Shown here in pieces: positions 1 through 8,649 of a stretch of DNA of 64,000 nucleotides (the first letter of the stretch is position 1; each line of letters starts with the position of its first letter). The stretch spans positions 1-64,000 of the forward strand of contig NZ_CP107985.1 of NCBI RefSeq assembly GCF_036108815.1, given 5' to 3'. Source of the stretch: Streptomyces sp. NBC_00353. GTDB lineage: Bacteria; Actinomycetota; Actinomycetes; Streptomycetales; Streptomycetaceae. The translations under genes were made by a program, and so were the position numbers. The notes beneath the pieces are model-generated. The model was not told the DNA's origin. It made no database searches and saw nothing but the letters and a program-made list of their open reading frames with translations.

Positions 1-14
1 TGTCGGCTCTTCAG

Positions 15-417
15 TTGGGCCTGGCGGCCTAACCACGGGCCTGACGGCCCGAGGTGACGCGTCGTCATGCCTGGCGGCATGACTGTGAGTTGGCTGGGTT
101 GGCCCTGACGGGCCAACAGAGGAAGAACCGGGCCTGGCGGCCCCGCTGTCGCATGCTCAGGTGTCATGCCTGACGGCATGACAGTGGGGTGTCGGGTGGG
201 TTCGGGTTCCCTGCCCTGCCGGGCAGGGGTTCGGTGCATCTCGGCGCCTACGGCGCCGTGATGTCGTAAGGGTTTTTTAGACAGTTATCCGGTTCCTCTC
301 CCCCTCTGGCGTACCTGGGCGGGTGCGCTTTGGCCCTGACGGGCCAACAGAACGGAGCACGCGGGGCACGTCTGCCGGCATGTCCGGTTCTTGTAGTGCC
401 CCGCTGCCGCGGGGCAC
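15..417. repeat. Array of short hairpins with a shared TGNC-type loop
   Basis: At least nine inverted repeats lie here with different stems but nearly the same loop. Positions, stem length and loop are: 15-32 (7 bp with one G-U, TGGC), 36-51 (6 bp, TGAC), 64-83 (8 bp, TGGC), 98-117 (8 bp, TGAC), 130-143 (5 bp, TGGC), 162-183 (9 bp, TGAC), 209-228 (8 bp, TGCC), 242-258 (7 bp, triloop TAC), 330-347 (7 bp, TGAC) and 396-417 (9 bp, TGCC). The hairpins at 98 and 330 are identical in sequence. Stems change on both arms together while the CC-loop-GG core stays. No gene is visible in 1-532. The array may extend left of the window. Function is unknown; it could be structured RNA, protein-binding palindromes or a small mobile repeat family. 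Confidence 0.85.
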
Positions 418-532
418 GTCTTCGCCGGTTTTGGAGTGCGTTGTCAGACCCGGCCTGTATGTTCCGGAAGTTGTTGGCCCGTCTGGAATGAGCCCCGAAT
501 ACCACTGGTGGGGCGTGGAGGGGTGGTGAGCT

Positions 533-1690
533 GTGCCTGTCAGTCAGCATGTTGCCGCTCGGAGGATCATTAGCGCTGCTCTGCGGGCCGGTGCGGCGTG
601 GATCAACCGGGTTGAGGAGCCTCGTGCGTGGCGGGAGCTGTCTCGTATGCATGGAGTGCTCTTGTCCAGTCTGCCCGTGAGGGCAGGCCCTTCGACGCCT
701 GCCGAGATGATCGACTTGCTGCCGGTTCGCTTGCGGGAGTGGGTGCCGTTGGCGTGGGATGAACTGCCTTCGGAAATGGGGGATTTGGTTGTCCTGACGG
801 ACAACGGTGAGCTGACCGAGGAGGCCTTCGAGGCGGGGATGAACTATCTGGAGGCCCTGTACGGGGACGACGGATACTTCGATCTCGGCGGGACGTGGCT
901 TCCGGCGTGGGTTCGGCAGACGGCTGAGCAGACGGAGCGGGCTGCCTTTCGGCACATCCGCTCCGGCGGGCAGGCCGGCTATGTGGCGGCGCGAACCATG
1001 CTGACCGAGGTGCCGTACGGCACGCAGCGGGCATTGGTCGAGGAGTACTCGCGGCGTGGCACGGCACGGATGGACGTGTACCGGCCTGTTCCCTCGGACC
1101 GGGTCTGGGTAGGGGCGTCGTCGTGGTTGTGGCCGTGTCCGCAGTGCCGGTATCCGATGGTGCTGCGGGGTGGGCAGTTGCGGTGTGAGTACCCGCCGCA
1201 TCAGAGCCGGTTCGGTCTGGTCGCGGGCACTGGCAAACGGGGTGGGCCGCCTGCACTGACCGGTGGGCGGGACCGGTTGGCGACGGCTGCGGAGCCGGCG
1301 GAGGGCGTGTTGTGCCTGGACTGGGGGGTGTGGCGGTACATCACCTGTCCCGGGCTGAGTGAGGTGGGCCTGATGCAGTGGCTGGAGAAGCAGGAGGGGG
1401 TGCGGGTCGAGCGCTGGGAGAACCTGGATGAGTGGGATATCGGCGTCTACCTGGCGGACGGGCAGCGCTGGCGAGTGGACGTCAAAGACCACCAGGACGC
1501 GCAGACGATCATCGACCGGCCACCTGCCGGGGAGACGGTGGTCGTGCCCAACTACCGGCGCAGCCAAGTCAATCAGCTGCAGTCCGGGCTCGACGCGCTC
1601 GGGACTGCTGACGGGCAACGCTACAGCGTGTTCACGGTCAGCCGTTTCAAGGCGGCCGTGACCCGGCGGTTGAAGGGGATGGACGCATGA
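533..1690 (+). CDS. pPIWI-RE-associated zinc-ribbon and PD-(D/E)XK-like protein
   Basis: First gene of a three-gene pPIWI-RE operon; 385 aa from a GTG start with a GGAGGGG-like ribosome site. The N-terminal ~190 residues are helical. A zinc-ribbon-like segment starts with CPQC at about residues 202-205, with a further Cys near 217. The C-terminal part has a nuclease-like motif: WDIG near residue 300, followed by WRVDVKD near 315-320, the D...D-x-K pattern of a restriction-endonuclease fold. In the established pPIWI-RE module a REase-type protein accompanies a DinG-like helicase and the pPIWI-RE protein, which fits this order. The stop overlaps the next gene's ATG. Nuclease activity is inferred from motif and context. 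Two hairpins of the upstream family (671-686, 788-805) lie inside the coding sequence. Confidence 0.82.
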   Translation: MPVSQHVAARRIISAALRAGAAWINRVEEPRAWRELSRMHGVLLSSLPVRAGPSTPAEMIDLLPVRLREWVPLAWDELPSEMGDLVVLTDNGELTEEAFEAGMNYLEALYGDDGYFDLGGTWLPAWVRQTAEQTERAAFRHIRSGGQAGYVAARTMLTEVPYGTQRALVEEYSRRGTARMDVYRPVPSDRVWVGASSWLWPCPQCRYPMVLRGGQLRCEYPPHQSRFGLVAGTGKRGGPPALTGGRDRLATAAEPAEGVLCLDWGVWRYITCPGLSEVGLMQWLEKQEGVRVERWENLDEWDIGVYLADGQRWRVDVKDHQDAQTIIDRPPAGETVVVPNYRRSQVNQLQSGLDALGTADGQRYSVFTVSRFKAAVTRRLKGMDA

Positions 1691-4600
1691 CGTCGCTGAA
1701 GAACGCGAGGTACTCCGTCAGCGTGCCGCTGACGCTGCGGGCGGCGATCCTGCTGGCCGCACGGGTGTTCCCCAACCGGGCGCTGGAGGAGCAGGCAGCG
1801 TGGCGGCGTGTGGTGGATCTTGCTGATGCGCATTTCCTGGCCACGGGGCAGATGCATCTGTGGGACGGCTGGCCTGCTCTGGCTCTGCCCGATCAGGTAC
1901 GGATCACGCGGATGCTGCGGCAGCGGCCGGCTGTCCTTGCCTCCCATTCGGTGTTTGTCACGGAGACGGCAGCGGTCCTGGGCAGCGGTGAGGCGGTCGA
2001 GTTCGCCCCGGCCGACGGGGAGGAGCAGGTGCTGATCCTCCCCGTGGGCGACGAGGAAGCCGTCATCGATGCCTTGCTGAACGAGCTCGAGGACAACGCG
2101 GCCAAGGGGCAGTTGGTGCCCAAGCCTGCGCCACCCGGCTCCTACGTCAGCGACCTGCGGATTAGGGATGCGCTCAGCCCCTCCGGCCGGGTGGTGGACG
2201 TCTTCTACGACCTCGACTACCAAGGGCCCCCTGCTCCCAGCGTGGTGCAGGAGCTGGGCGACGCCCCGGTCGCGGACGAGGTGGTGATCCCCTTCGCCGA
2301 CCTGGACAAGATCGCGGGCCGGCTCGATGAACTGCGCGGGCAGGACTACCGGCGCAAGGCGGTCGCGGACATCAGGCGGCACGCCCGCGGCCGCGACGGC
2401 ACGGACGTGGGCGACCTCCTGCGCGTCCAGGCCGGGCCGCTGCGGGTCTTCCACGCCCCCACCGGCATGGGCAAGAACGTCCTGAGTGAACTCGTCGCGG
2501 TGTGGTGCGCCCAGCAGGGCCGGGTGATCTCGCTGGTCGTTCCGCAGAGCGCGCAGGTCCTGGCCACTGTGTATCGGCTGCGGCAGGATCTGGCCGACCT
2601 GGAGGTCTCCGCGCAGGTCACGCCGGTCGTCTCTCCCGCATCCATGATGGATCTGGCCGAGCAGACGGCCGGCAACCCGCAGGACGATGAGGACTTCAGG
2701 ACCTGGGTGTACCGGGAGATGTCTTACAGCTGCCCCCTGACCGGGCACGCCACCACCTCCTCCGAAGCAGTGGACGCCTGGACGCCAGGCCAGGAGCCGT
2801 GCGACCAGCTCAAGCCCAACGGGCCGAAAGCGGACAAGACCCTGGCCTGCCCGTGGCGCGGCGGCTGCGGGAAGTTCCGCCACCACCGGGCTGCGGCGTC
2901 GGCGGACATCCTCGTCACCAACCATGCGAACTTCCTCACCGGGCACATCCACGCGCCGGTGGCGGGCCGGCCTGCCCCGGGACAGCGCATGACCACCGAG
3001 CAGCTCCTGCTGCACCGCAGTCATCTGGTCATCATCGACGAGGCCGATGCACTGCAGGCGCAGGCTTTCGACCAAGCGGCCCGTCAGGTGCTGCTGGCCC
3101 AGGACGGTGCGGAGCGCACCCCGGTACGCGAGCTCGACAGCCAGTTCCGGCGGCACTGCCACCGGCTGCCGATGAGCCTTGAGCAGTACCTGCGGCCGCT
3201 GATCAACCACCTGGTGTGGCTGGCCGAGTCCTACGTGTCCCACCTCGTTGGCGGGGTCATCCATCCCGACCGGGAACGGCGCAGCATGGTGGTGCCGCGC
3301 CGCTGGGATGGGATGTTCGCCTCCCGGATCTTCAGGCTGGAGGCTGGGGAGCGGCCCACTGAGCAGCAAATGCAGGCGGTCAACCAGCTCTACAAGCGGG
3401 AGGGGCCGCTGGAGTTCGCCGATGAGATCGAGGGGCTGGCCGAGCTGAGGGAACTGCTGTCCTCGGTCACGGATCTGGCCGGCGGGTCGGATCGGCTCAC
3501 TCACGCCACCTTGAAGCGCGTTGGAGAAGCGTTTTCGGCGATCACCGGTGAGACGGACGAGAAGCGGCTGTCCTCGCTGGCTCTGCTGGCGGCCCGGCGG
3601 GCGTATCTGGAAGAGATGCGCAGCATCCTGCACCGCATCGTCGGTGTCGCTGCACCGTTGCAGGGGGCGGGGATCTCTGCCGGCAACGGCCTGGTGGACG
3701 CGCTGGCCTCGCACGTGCCGTGGCGGGCTGCCCCCTACGGTCCTTTGGGCCGTGCGCTGTTCGCGTTCTCCGAGACGTTCGATCCTGGCGACCGGCACCA
3801 GACGGCGCTGCGGCTGAAGTCCTATGTCGGGGATCCGCACGCCCACCTGGCCTACTTGGGCGAGGTGACCGCGCTCGCCCATACCGGCACCCGCCGGGCG
3901 GTGATCGGGATGTCCGCCACAGCCTTCATGCCATACGCGCCGCGTCATCACCTCCTGCCGGAGCCGGCCTGGTACGTGCCGGACGACGTCAACGGAAGCC
4001 TCACCGTCGAGCTACAGGCTGGCCAGGACAACGGGGCGGGCATCGTGGTGTCCGGCACCGACGGAGTAAACCGGGAGCGCGCTTACACGGCCATGGGGCG
4101 CAGCGTCGGCCAGGACCTTCCCGCGCAGCTCGACGCGGTGGCCGCCGATGCGGCCACGGCGCACCGTGCGTATGCACTGCTTGCGCCGACCGCCTACGAC
4201 GCCGGCCCTGCGCTCGCCCGCGGCATGATCGACGTGGGGGTCGCGGCATCGGAGATCTGCGTGGCAGTGCGGCCGCAGGAGATGGCCTCGCTGGAGCGGA
4301 TGCCGCCGGGCTGGGTGCCCATCCCCAGCAACCGGCTCGAGCAGTTCCCCCACGCCGTGGGTCACGGCCGGTGCCGGTACCTGATCGCCCCCATGGCACA
4401 GGTCGAGCGTGGCCTGAACATCGTCGACCGTGACGGGCGCTCCCTGCTGCATGTGGCCTGCCTGGTCAACCGGCCCATTCCGGTGATGGAAGACCCCCCG
4501 GTCCTGCTGTCCCTGGTCAACTCTCTCGCCTACCGACAGCGGCGGCCCGGTCCGGAGCCCGCGGCAGAGCTGGAGCGGCTACGGATCGCGGCGGGCCAGA

Positions 4601-4944
4601 TCTTCGATGACATCCGCAGCGGGCAGGGCTACTTCAAGTCACTGGGCAAGGACGTCAAACTCGCCGTGGTCGCGGAGATCCTGACCCGGCTGATCCAGCT
4701 GGGCGGGCGCACCCGCCGCGGCGGGGATCACGGGCGGCTGCGGCTGCTGGACGCCGCCTTCACCCATACCGCCGCCGATTCCACGCTGCCCGCCCTCCTT
4801 GAACAGTTGCGCAGGAAATGGCAGGACGAGGACCACATGCCGCTGATCGACGCCGTCTACCGCACCACCATGACCGACGCCCTGCTGGGGCTGACTGAAC
4901 ACTCCCCCACCGGATATGAGGAAGAGGAGATGGGCGAATGGTGA
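1687..4944 (+). CDS. DinG-like superfamily 2 helicase of the pPIWI-RE module
   Basis: 1085 aa, started at an ATG overlapping the previous stop (ATGA). A Walker A motif, APTGMGKN, sits near residues 256-263 and a Walker B/DEAD-type motif, VIIDEAD, near 447-453. Between them lie four cysteines near residues 349, 372, 388 and 393, placed as the Fe-S ligands in XPD/DinG helicases; cluster binding is inferred. The C-terminal half has a segment with QVERGLN and a late arginine-rich motif, RTRRGGDH. In known pPIWI-RE modules a DinG-type helicase is the regular partner and is presumed to unwind or translocate on nucleic acid for the PIWI protein and the nuclease. Its stop overlaps the next gene by seven bases, suggesting one transcript and translational coupling. 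Confidence 0.88.
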   Translation: MTSLKNARYSVSVPLTLRAAILLAARVFPNRALEEQAAWRRVVDLADAHFLATGQMHLWDGWPALALPDQVRITRMLRQRPAVLASHSVFVTETAAVLGSGEAVEFAPADGEEQVLILPVGDEEAVIDALLNELEDNAAKGQLVPKPAPPGSYVSDLRIRDALSPSGRVVDVFYDLDYQGPPAPSVVQELGDAPVADEVVIPFADLDKIAGRLDELRGQDYRRKAVADIRRHARGRDGTDVGDLLRVQAGPLRVFHAPTGMGKNVLSELVAVWCAQQGRVISLVVPQSAQVLATVYRLRQDLADLEVSAQVTPVVSPASMMDLAEQTAGNPQDDEDFRTWVYREMSYSCPLTGHATTSSEAVDAWTPGQEPCDQLKPNGPKADKTLACPWRGGCGKFRHHRAAASADILVTNHANFLTGHIHAPVAGRPAPGQRMTTEQLLLHRSHLVIIDEADALQAQAFDQAARQVLLAQDGAERTPVRELDSQFRRHCHRLPMSLEQYLRPLINHLVWLAESYVSHLVGGVIHPDRERRSMVVPRRWDGMFASRIFRLEAGERPTEQQMQAVNQLYKREGPLEFADEIEGLAELRELLSSVTDLAGGSDRLTHATLKRVGEAFSAITGETDEKRLSSLALLAARRAYLEEMRSILHRIVGVAAPLQGAGISAGNGLVDALASHVPWRAAPYGPLGRALFAFSETFDPGDRHQTALRLKSYVGDPHAHLAYLGEVTALAHTGTRRAVIGMSATAFMPYAPRHHLLPEPAWYVPDDVNGSLTVELQAGQDNGAGIVVSGTDGVNRERAYTAMGRSVGQDLPAQLDAVAADAATAHRAYALLAPTAYDAGPALARGMIDVGVAASEICVAVRPQEMASLERMPPGWVPIPSNRLEQFPHAVGHGRCRYLIAPMAQVERGLNIVDRDGRSLLHVACLVNRPIPVMEDPPVLLSLVNSLAYRQRRPGPEPAAELERLRIAAGQIFDDIRSGQGYFKSLGKDVKLAVVAEILTRLIQLGGRTRRGGDHGRLRLLDAAFTHTAADSTLPALLEQLRRKWQDEDHMPLIDAVYRTTMTDALLGLTEHSPTGYEEEEMGEW

Positions 4945-7562
4945 GTGACGACCGCGGCCACCTGTTCACCCTGTCCTTCACGCTGGATGACCGGCTGCTG
5001 GGCACGGTGCACGTCTATCCGCAGGACGAGGCGTTCGCGCCGGCCTGGCGGCGGCTGCCGAGGCCGCGGGGCAAGGACGCCGTTCAGCCGATCGCGTCCC
5101 TACAGACGGCGGCGCGCGCCGTGACCGGAGAACGGCTGGTGTTCACCAACCCCGACCGGCCCGCCCGGACGGGCCGGTGGGCCGGGCGGAGCGTGATCGT
5201 CACGCCCGGGCCACTGGACGGGACCGTGGTGCGCACTCTGATGCGGGAGTGGGAGACGCGGCTGGACGGGCATGACGGCCGTGACACCCTCGCCGCCCTG
5301 CTGCAGCTGTCCGACGACGGGCCCCAGCCGCTCAGTTCGCTGCTGCACCGCGACTCCATGGGGCGGATCACCGGTCCCCGCTGGGCGTTCCGGGTGGCCG
5401 GGTGGCGGCTGGCGAGCATGCTGGCCGCCCAGCCGCTCCCGCTCGACGAGTCGCTGCCTGCGCTGCGGTTCCACCTCGACAGTGAGGGCGACCTGCTGGC
5501 GTGGCAGGCCCCGCTGGTCCACGAGCGGACGTGGATCGACGAGGAGAGCGGCAAACGCCGGCGCATCGCTGGCTACGCCATGGAGCGCATCCACATCGAG
5601 GTCGAACCCGCCCCCGGCGGCAAGAGGCTCATCGCGCATCTGTCGGCGCGTATCTCGCGCGTCGCCACCCATTACAAGGGCATCCGCAACGTTCTGCTGT
5701 GCCATCCCGTCAATCCGGACATCATCCTCAAGGCCCCGATCACCACCCGGTGGGAGAAGGGTCCGGACGGATTCATGCAGCCCGCGGCCGTCCGCTACCG
5801 CGGGGCGACGGCACAGATCGTCGAGGCCTGCGGCGTCGGCCGCCTGCCCCAGCCGCCCCTGACGGGGCTGGACGAGCTGGCAGAGGTGCGCGGAGTGCAC
5901 CGCACGGGCAAGCACCCGATCGACAAGGGCGCCGGGGCGATGTTCCACGCCCGGCTCGAGGAACACGCCGGCCACGTCCTCGGCCAGGAGCCCGTCGTCT
6001 ACTCCGGGACATCTATCAAGATCAGTAAGCCGGGCGGGAGCCTGCCGCCCTACGTGCCCGCCGGCAAGATGGCCGACGCCATGGCAAGCGCCCGCCTCGA
6101 TACGGTGCGCACCGTCGTGCTGTACGAGTCGGTCCAGTGGCACACGCGGGTGATGGGGCAGTTGGCCCGCGATTACGCGCGGCCCGAACTGGCCGATCTG
6201 CCCGACGAGCAGCCGGTGGTCCTGGCGCCCGGGTATGAGCTCGTGGCGGTGCGGCTGCCCGAACTGGTCCGCCACGGCGGCCACGACCGCAGCCTGATCC
6301 TGAACACGCTGCCCTGGTTCAAGCCGGGTGCCGGGCGGGCGCTGGTCGCGGCCTTGTGTGAGACGCGCTATCCCAGCGAGCAGGAGAAGGAAGCGGGGGT
6401 GGCGGACGCCAAGCACGCGCTCAAAGGGCTTTTCGCCGAGCGCGGCATCCCCTCGCAGTTCATCACCATGGACTCCGATCCCGGCGATCCCTACCGGCTG
6501 AACACGCCCGAGAAGGTCGCGCGGGCCAGGGCCCGCAACGAGGGTCTGCCGGAGCCGGACGTCGCCTACAAGGACGACCATGCGGTGCAGATCGCGCTCG
6601 GCAGCCTGCACTCCGACTCCGGCATCATCGACAACCGTCTGGCCGCCACCGCCTTCCACCGCAACGCCAAGGACACCGCCCTGGACCGGGAGGCCGTGGC
6701 GGTGGGGCTGTGGACCCGCTACCACCGCTTCGACGAACGTCCCGGCCGTCCCCGCAAACCGGCCGTGCTGGCCATCACGCTGGTCGCCATGCGGATCCCG
6801 CTGGGCGAGGACGCCTACTGGCCCACCCTCATGTACAGCGACCAGGGCTGGCTCCCCCTGGCCCAGGCCCGGGCCCTGCATCATGCCGGTCCCATCGGCA
6901 AGAGAGGGCACCATCTGCGGGAGGACCATGGGGGCCCGGAGAACGTGCGCACCTATGTGGACCGGGCGCTGACCGCGCTCAGCAACAGGCTTCCGATCAT
7001 CCTCTTCGCCGAGGAGCGTGAGCGGATCTGGCCCGGGCTGTGCAACGACCGGCTCGGGGACGGCGCTGTTCCCGGGCAGAGCCTGATCGCCCAGGGGTGG
7101 GATGTGGCGATCGTCAGAGTGGGCAACGGGCAGGGCACACCCCAGCCGTCACGGCGCACCGGTGGCGGGGGCAAGCTGCCGGGCAACCCGTTGCAGCCGG
7201 TCATGCCGGAGAAGATCCTCTACCGTCACGATCACGGGGACGTGGTGTCCTGGCTGTTTTCCGGGCAGTCCCGTCAGCACGCCGGCGGTCAGCGCACCGG
7301 TACCCAGTACACGCGCCGCACTCTGCCCGGCGGTCAGCTGGCCCAGATGGGCGCTCCCTTCCACGCCATGACCCGCACCGAATACGTGGTCGCCCACTGT
7401 GGTGGCTGGCGAGAGGAGCAGCTGGTCGGTCTTGCCGCGCGGGTCTCGGAGCAGGCGGCGATGTGGGATGGGCGCACCAACCTTCCTGCGCCCCTGCATC
7501 TGGCCAAGAGCGCTGATGAGAAGCATCCCGGCTTCGTCGATCAGGAAGGGTTCGGCGGGTAG
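4938..7562 (+). CDS. pPIWI-RE family prokaryotic Argonaute-like protein
   Basis: 874 aa, ATG overlapping the previous gene's end (a GTG three bases later is also possible). The N-terminal half matches the X-domain region of pPIWI-RE proteins. The C-terminal half is the RNase H-fold PIWI domain. It contains SLIAQGWDVAIVRVGNGQG near residues 714-732 and ends with a family-typical tail: GGWREEQL, then MWDGRT and PAPLHLAK. The family was named for conserved Arg and Glu residues in the PIWI-like module and is predicted to bind RNA-DNA hybrids or guided targets in defence against plasmids or phages. Function here is inferred from the family and the intact three-gene order. The next gene is convergent, 113 bp away. 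Confidence 0.9.
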   Translation: MVSDDRGHLFTLSFTLDDRLLGTVHVYPQDEAFAPAWRRLPRPRGKDAVQPIASLQTAARAVTGERLVFTNPDRPARTGRWAGRSVIVTPGPLDGTVVRTLMREWETRLDGHDGRDTLAALLQLSDDGPQPLSSLLHRDSMGRITGPRWAFRVAGWRLASMLAAQPLPLDESLPALRFHLDSEGDLLAWQAPLVHERTWIDEESGKRRRIAGYAMERIHIEVEPAPGGKRLIAHLSARISRVATHYKGIRNVLLCHPVNPDIILKAPITTRWEKGPDGFMQPAAVRYRGATAQIVEACGVGRLPQPPLTGLDELAEVRGVHRTGKHPIDKGAGAMFHARLEEHAGHVLGQEPVVYSGTSIKISKPGGSLPPYVPAGKMADAMASARLDTVRTVVLYESVQWHTRVMGQLARDYARPELADLPDEQPVVLAPGYELVAVRLPELVRHGGHDRSLILNTLPWFKPGAGRALVAALCETRYPSEQEKEAGVADAKHALKGLFAERGIPSQFITMDSDPGDPYRLNTPEKVARARARNEGLPEPDVAYKDDHAVQIALGSLHSDSGIIDNRLAATAFHRNAKDTALDREAVAVGLWTRYHRFDERPGRPRKPAVLAITLVAMRIPLGEDAYWPTLMYSDQGWLPLAQARALHHAGPIGKRGHHLREDHGGPENVRTYVDRALTALSNRLPIILFAEERERIWPGLCNDRLGDGAVPGQSLIAQGWDVAIVRVGNGQGTPQPSRRTGGGGKLPGNPLQPVMPEKILYRHDHGDVVSWLFSGQSRQHAGGQRTGTQYTRRTLPGGQLAQMGAPFHAMTRTEYVVAHCGGWREEQLVGLAARVSEQAAMWDGRTNLPAPLHLAKSADEKHPGFVDQEGFGG

Positions 7563-7675
7563 CGCGTATAGCGTGGGTGTCGCGGGCTGCTGTCCGGAGC
7601 ACCTCGCGGCGGTGCGGGGCTGGCTCGCCGTCGCCAGGGGCCCGCGGACCGCGGACCGCGGCCTGACGCCATTCG

Positions 7676-8572
7676 CTACCGCTCGGCTTCCGCAAGCGCG
7701 AGCAGCCGCCCGACGGAGACTCGCGCCGCGTCAAACGTCTCCTTGTAGCCGCCGATCGGCATCTGTGCGTCGCTGAGGACTACCGGGTGCCCCTCAGCCC
7801 TGAGCAGCTTGATCACCCTCTGCTCCACGCGGTAGGCATCCGCGCCCGTGGCGAACTGGATCTGAGCGAACGGCACCCAGCCGTGGCTCTGGAACCGAAC
7901 GACGCGGTCCTCGCGGGTCCGCAGTCCAGTGATCCCGATCTTCACGGCGCCGTACTCGGCGTGGGAGAGGACGTACAGGCGGGCCGGGGCGCCCGGGTCC
8001 AGCCCGTAACTCGCGCAGTGCTGGCAGCACTCGCCCCTGTTCCGGACGTTGTTCAGCCTGGGGGCTGAGATCTTCTGGCACCGCTCGCATAGCGAGAGCC
8101 AGGGCGAGGCGATGTTCTTGAACGGCTCCAGCGGACGGAAGCCGACGGCCCGCATGTCGGCAACCGCCTCGTGCGGGTCTCCGGGCCCGTACCGCTTGCA
8201 GAACCGGCAGCCGCCGTCGCGGCCGGTGACGTTGTCGTACCGGGGGGCCACGATGTGCCCGGCCGCGACGCACTGCGACAGCCACGGCTTACCGGTCCCG
8301 AGGAAGTCCACCAGCACGATGAAGCCGTGTTCCAGCATCGCCGCCGCAGCCTCTTCCGGGTTCTTCGGGGCGTTCGGCGCGCACCAGATGCAGGCCCCCT
8401 GCCCGTTCATCACGTTGTTGCGGTTCGGATAGATGACCTGCTTGCACGGGATGTGACGGCACATCCAGGGTTCGCGGGCCCGGCCTGGGTAGGGCTCCAG
8501 GGGCTCGGCGTTGCCCAGCCGGCGCATGTCAGCGACCGCGACGCTGGCGGGAATCGAAGGGGGCATGGCCAT
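7676..8572 (-). CDS. GIY-YIG-type nuclease with three zinc-finger repeats
   Basis: 298 aa from the ATG at 8572, chosen because AGAAGGAAG precedes it; the frame is open further upstream but that would overrun the next gene. Three repeats of about 60 residues carry paired cysteines: CRHIPC with CIWC (about 38-61), a Cys/His pair with CRFC (about 98-120) and CERC with CQHC (about 157-181). Each contains a PWLS- or PWMC-like start and an NNV/DNV segment. They look like treble-clef zinc fingers. The C-terminal ~100 residues begin LYVL and contain VKIGITG, the GIY-YIG pattern found in T5orf172-like domains. It ends convergently with the pPIWI-RE operon. A role in cleaving foreign DNA is inferred. 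Confidence 0.75.
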   Translation of the reverse strand: MAMPPSIPASVAVADMRRLGNAEPLEPYPGRAREPWMCRHIPCKQVIYPNRNNVMNGQGACIWCAPNAPKNPEEAAAAMLEHGFIVLVDFLGTGKPWLSQCVAAGHIVAPRYDNVTGRDGGCRFCKRYGPGDPHEAVADMRAVGFRPLEPFKNIASPWLSLCERCQKISAPRLNNVRNRGECCQHCASYGLDPGAPARLYVLSHAEYGAVKIGITGLRTREDRVVRFQSHGWVPFAQIQFATGADAYRVEQRVIKLLRAEGHPVVLSDAQMPIGGYKETFDAARVSVGRLLALAEAER

Positions 8573-8649
8573 CTTCCTTCTGGGGGCTGACGTGGTCTTG
8601 ATCGGCGGCGGGCGGGCGGGCCGTCGGCGGCAGCGCGCTCTGGCTTGGT

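Noticed and set aside
15..417. CRISPR-like array
   Set aside because: The repeats are short palindromes of different sequence and irregular spacing, with no constant repeat and no cas1 or cas2 nearby.
248..1618. Long minus-strand frame opposite the first pPIWI-RE gene
   Set aside because: Pro/Arg/His-rich composition and no motif; a GC-driven shadow of the plus-strand gene. The same applies to long frames opposite the helicase, PIWI, SbcC and S8 genes.
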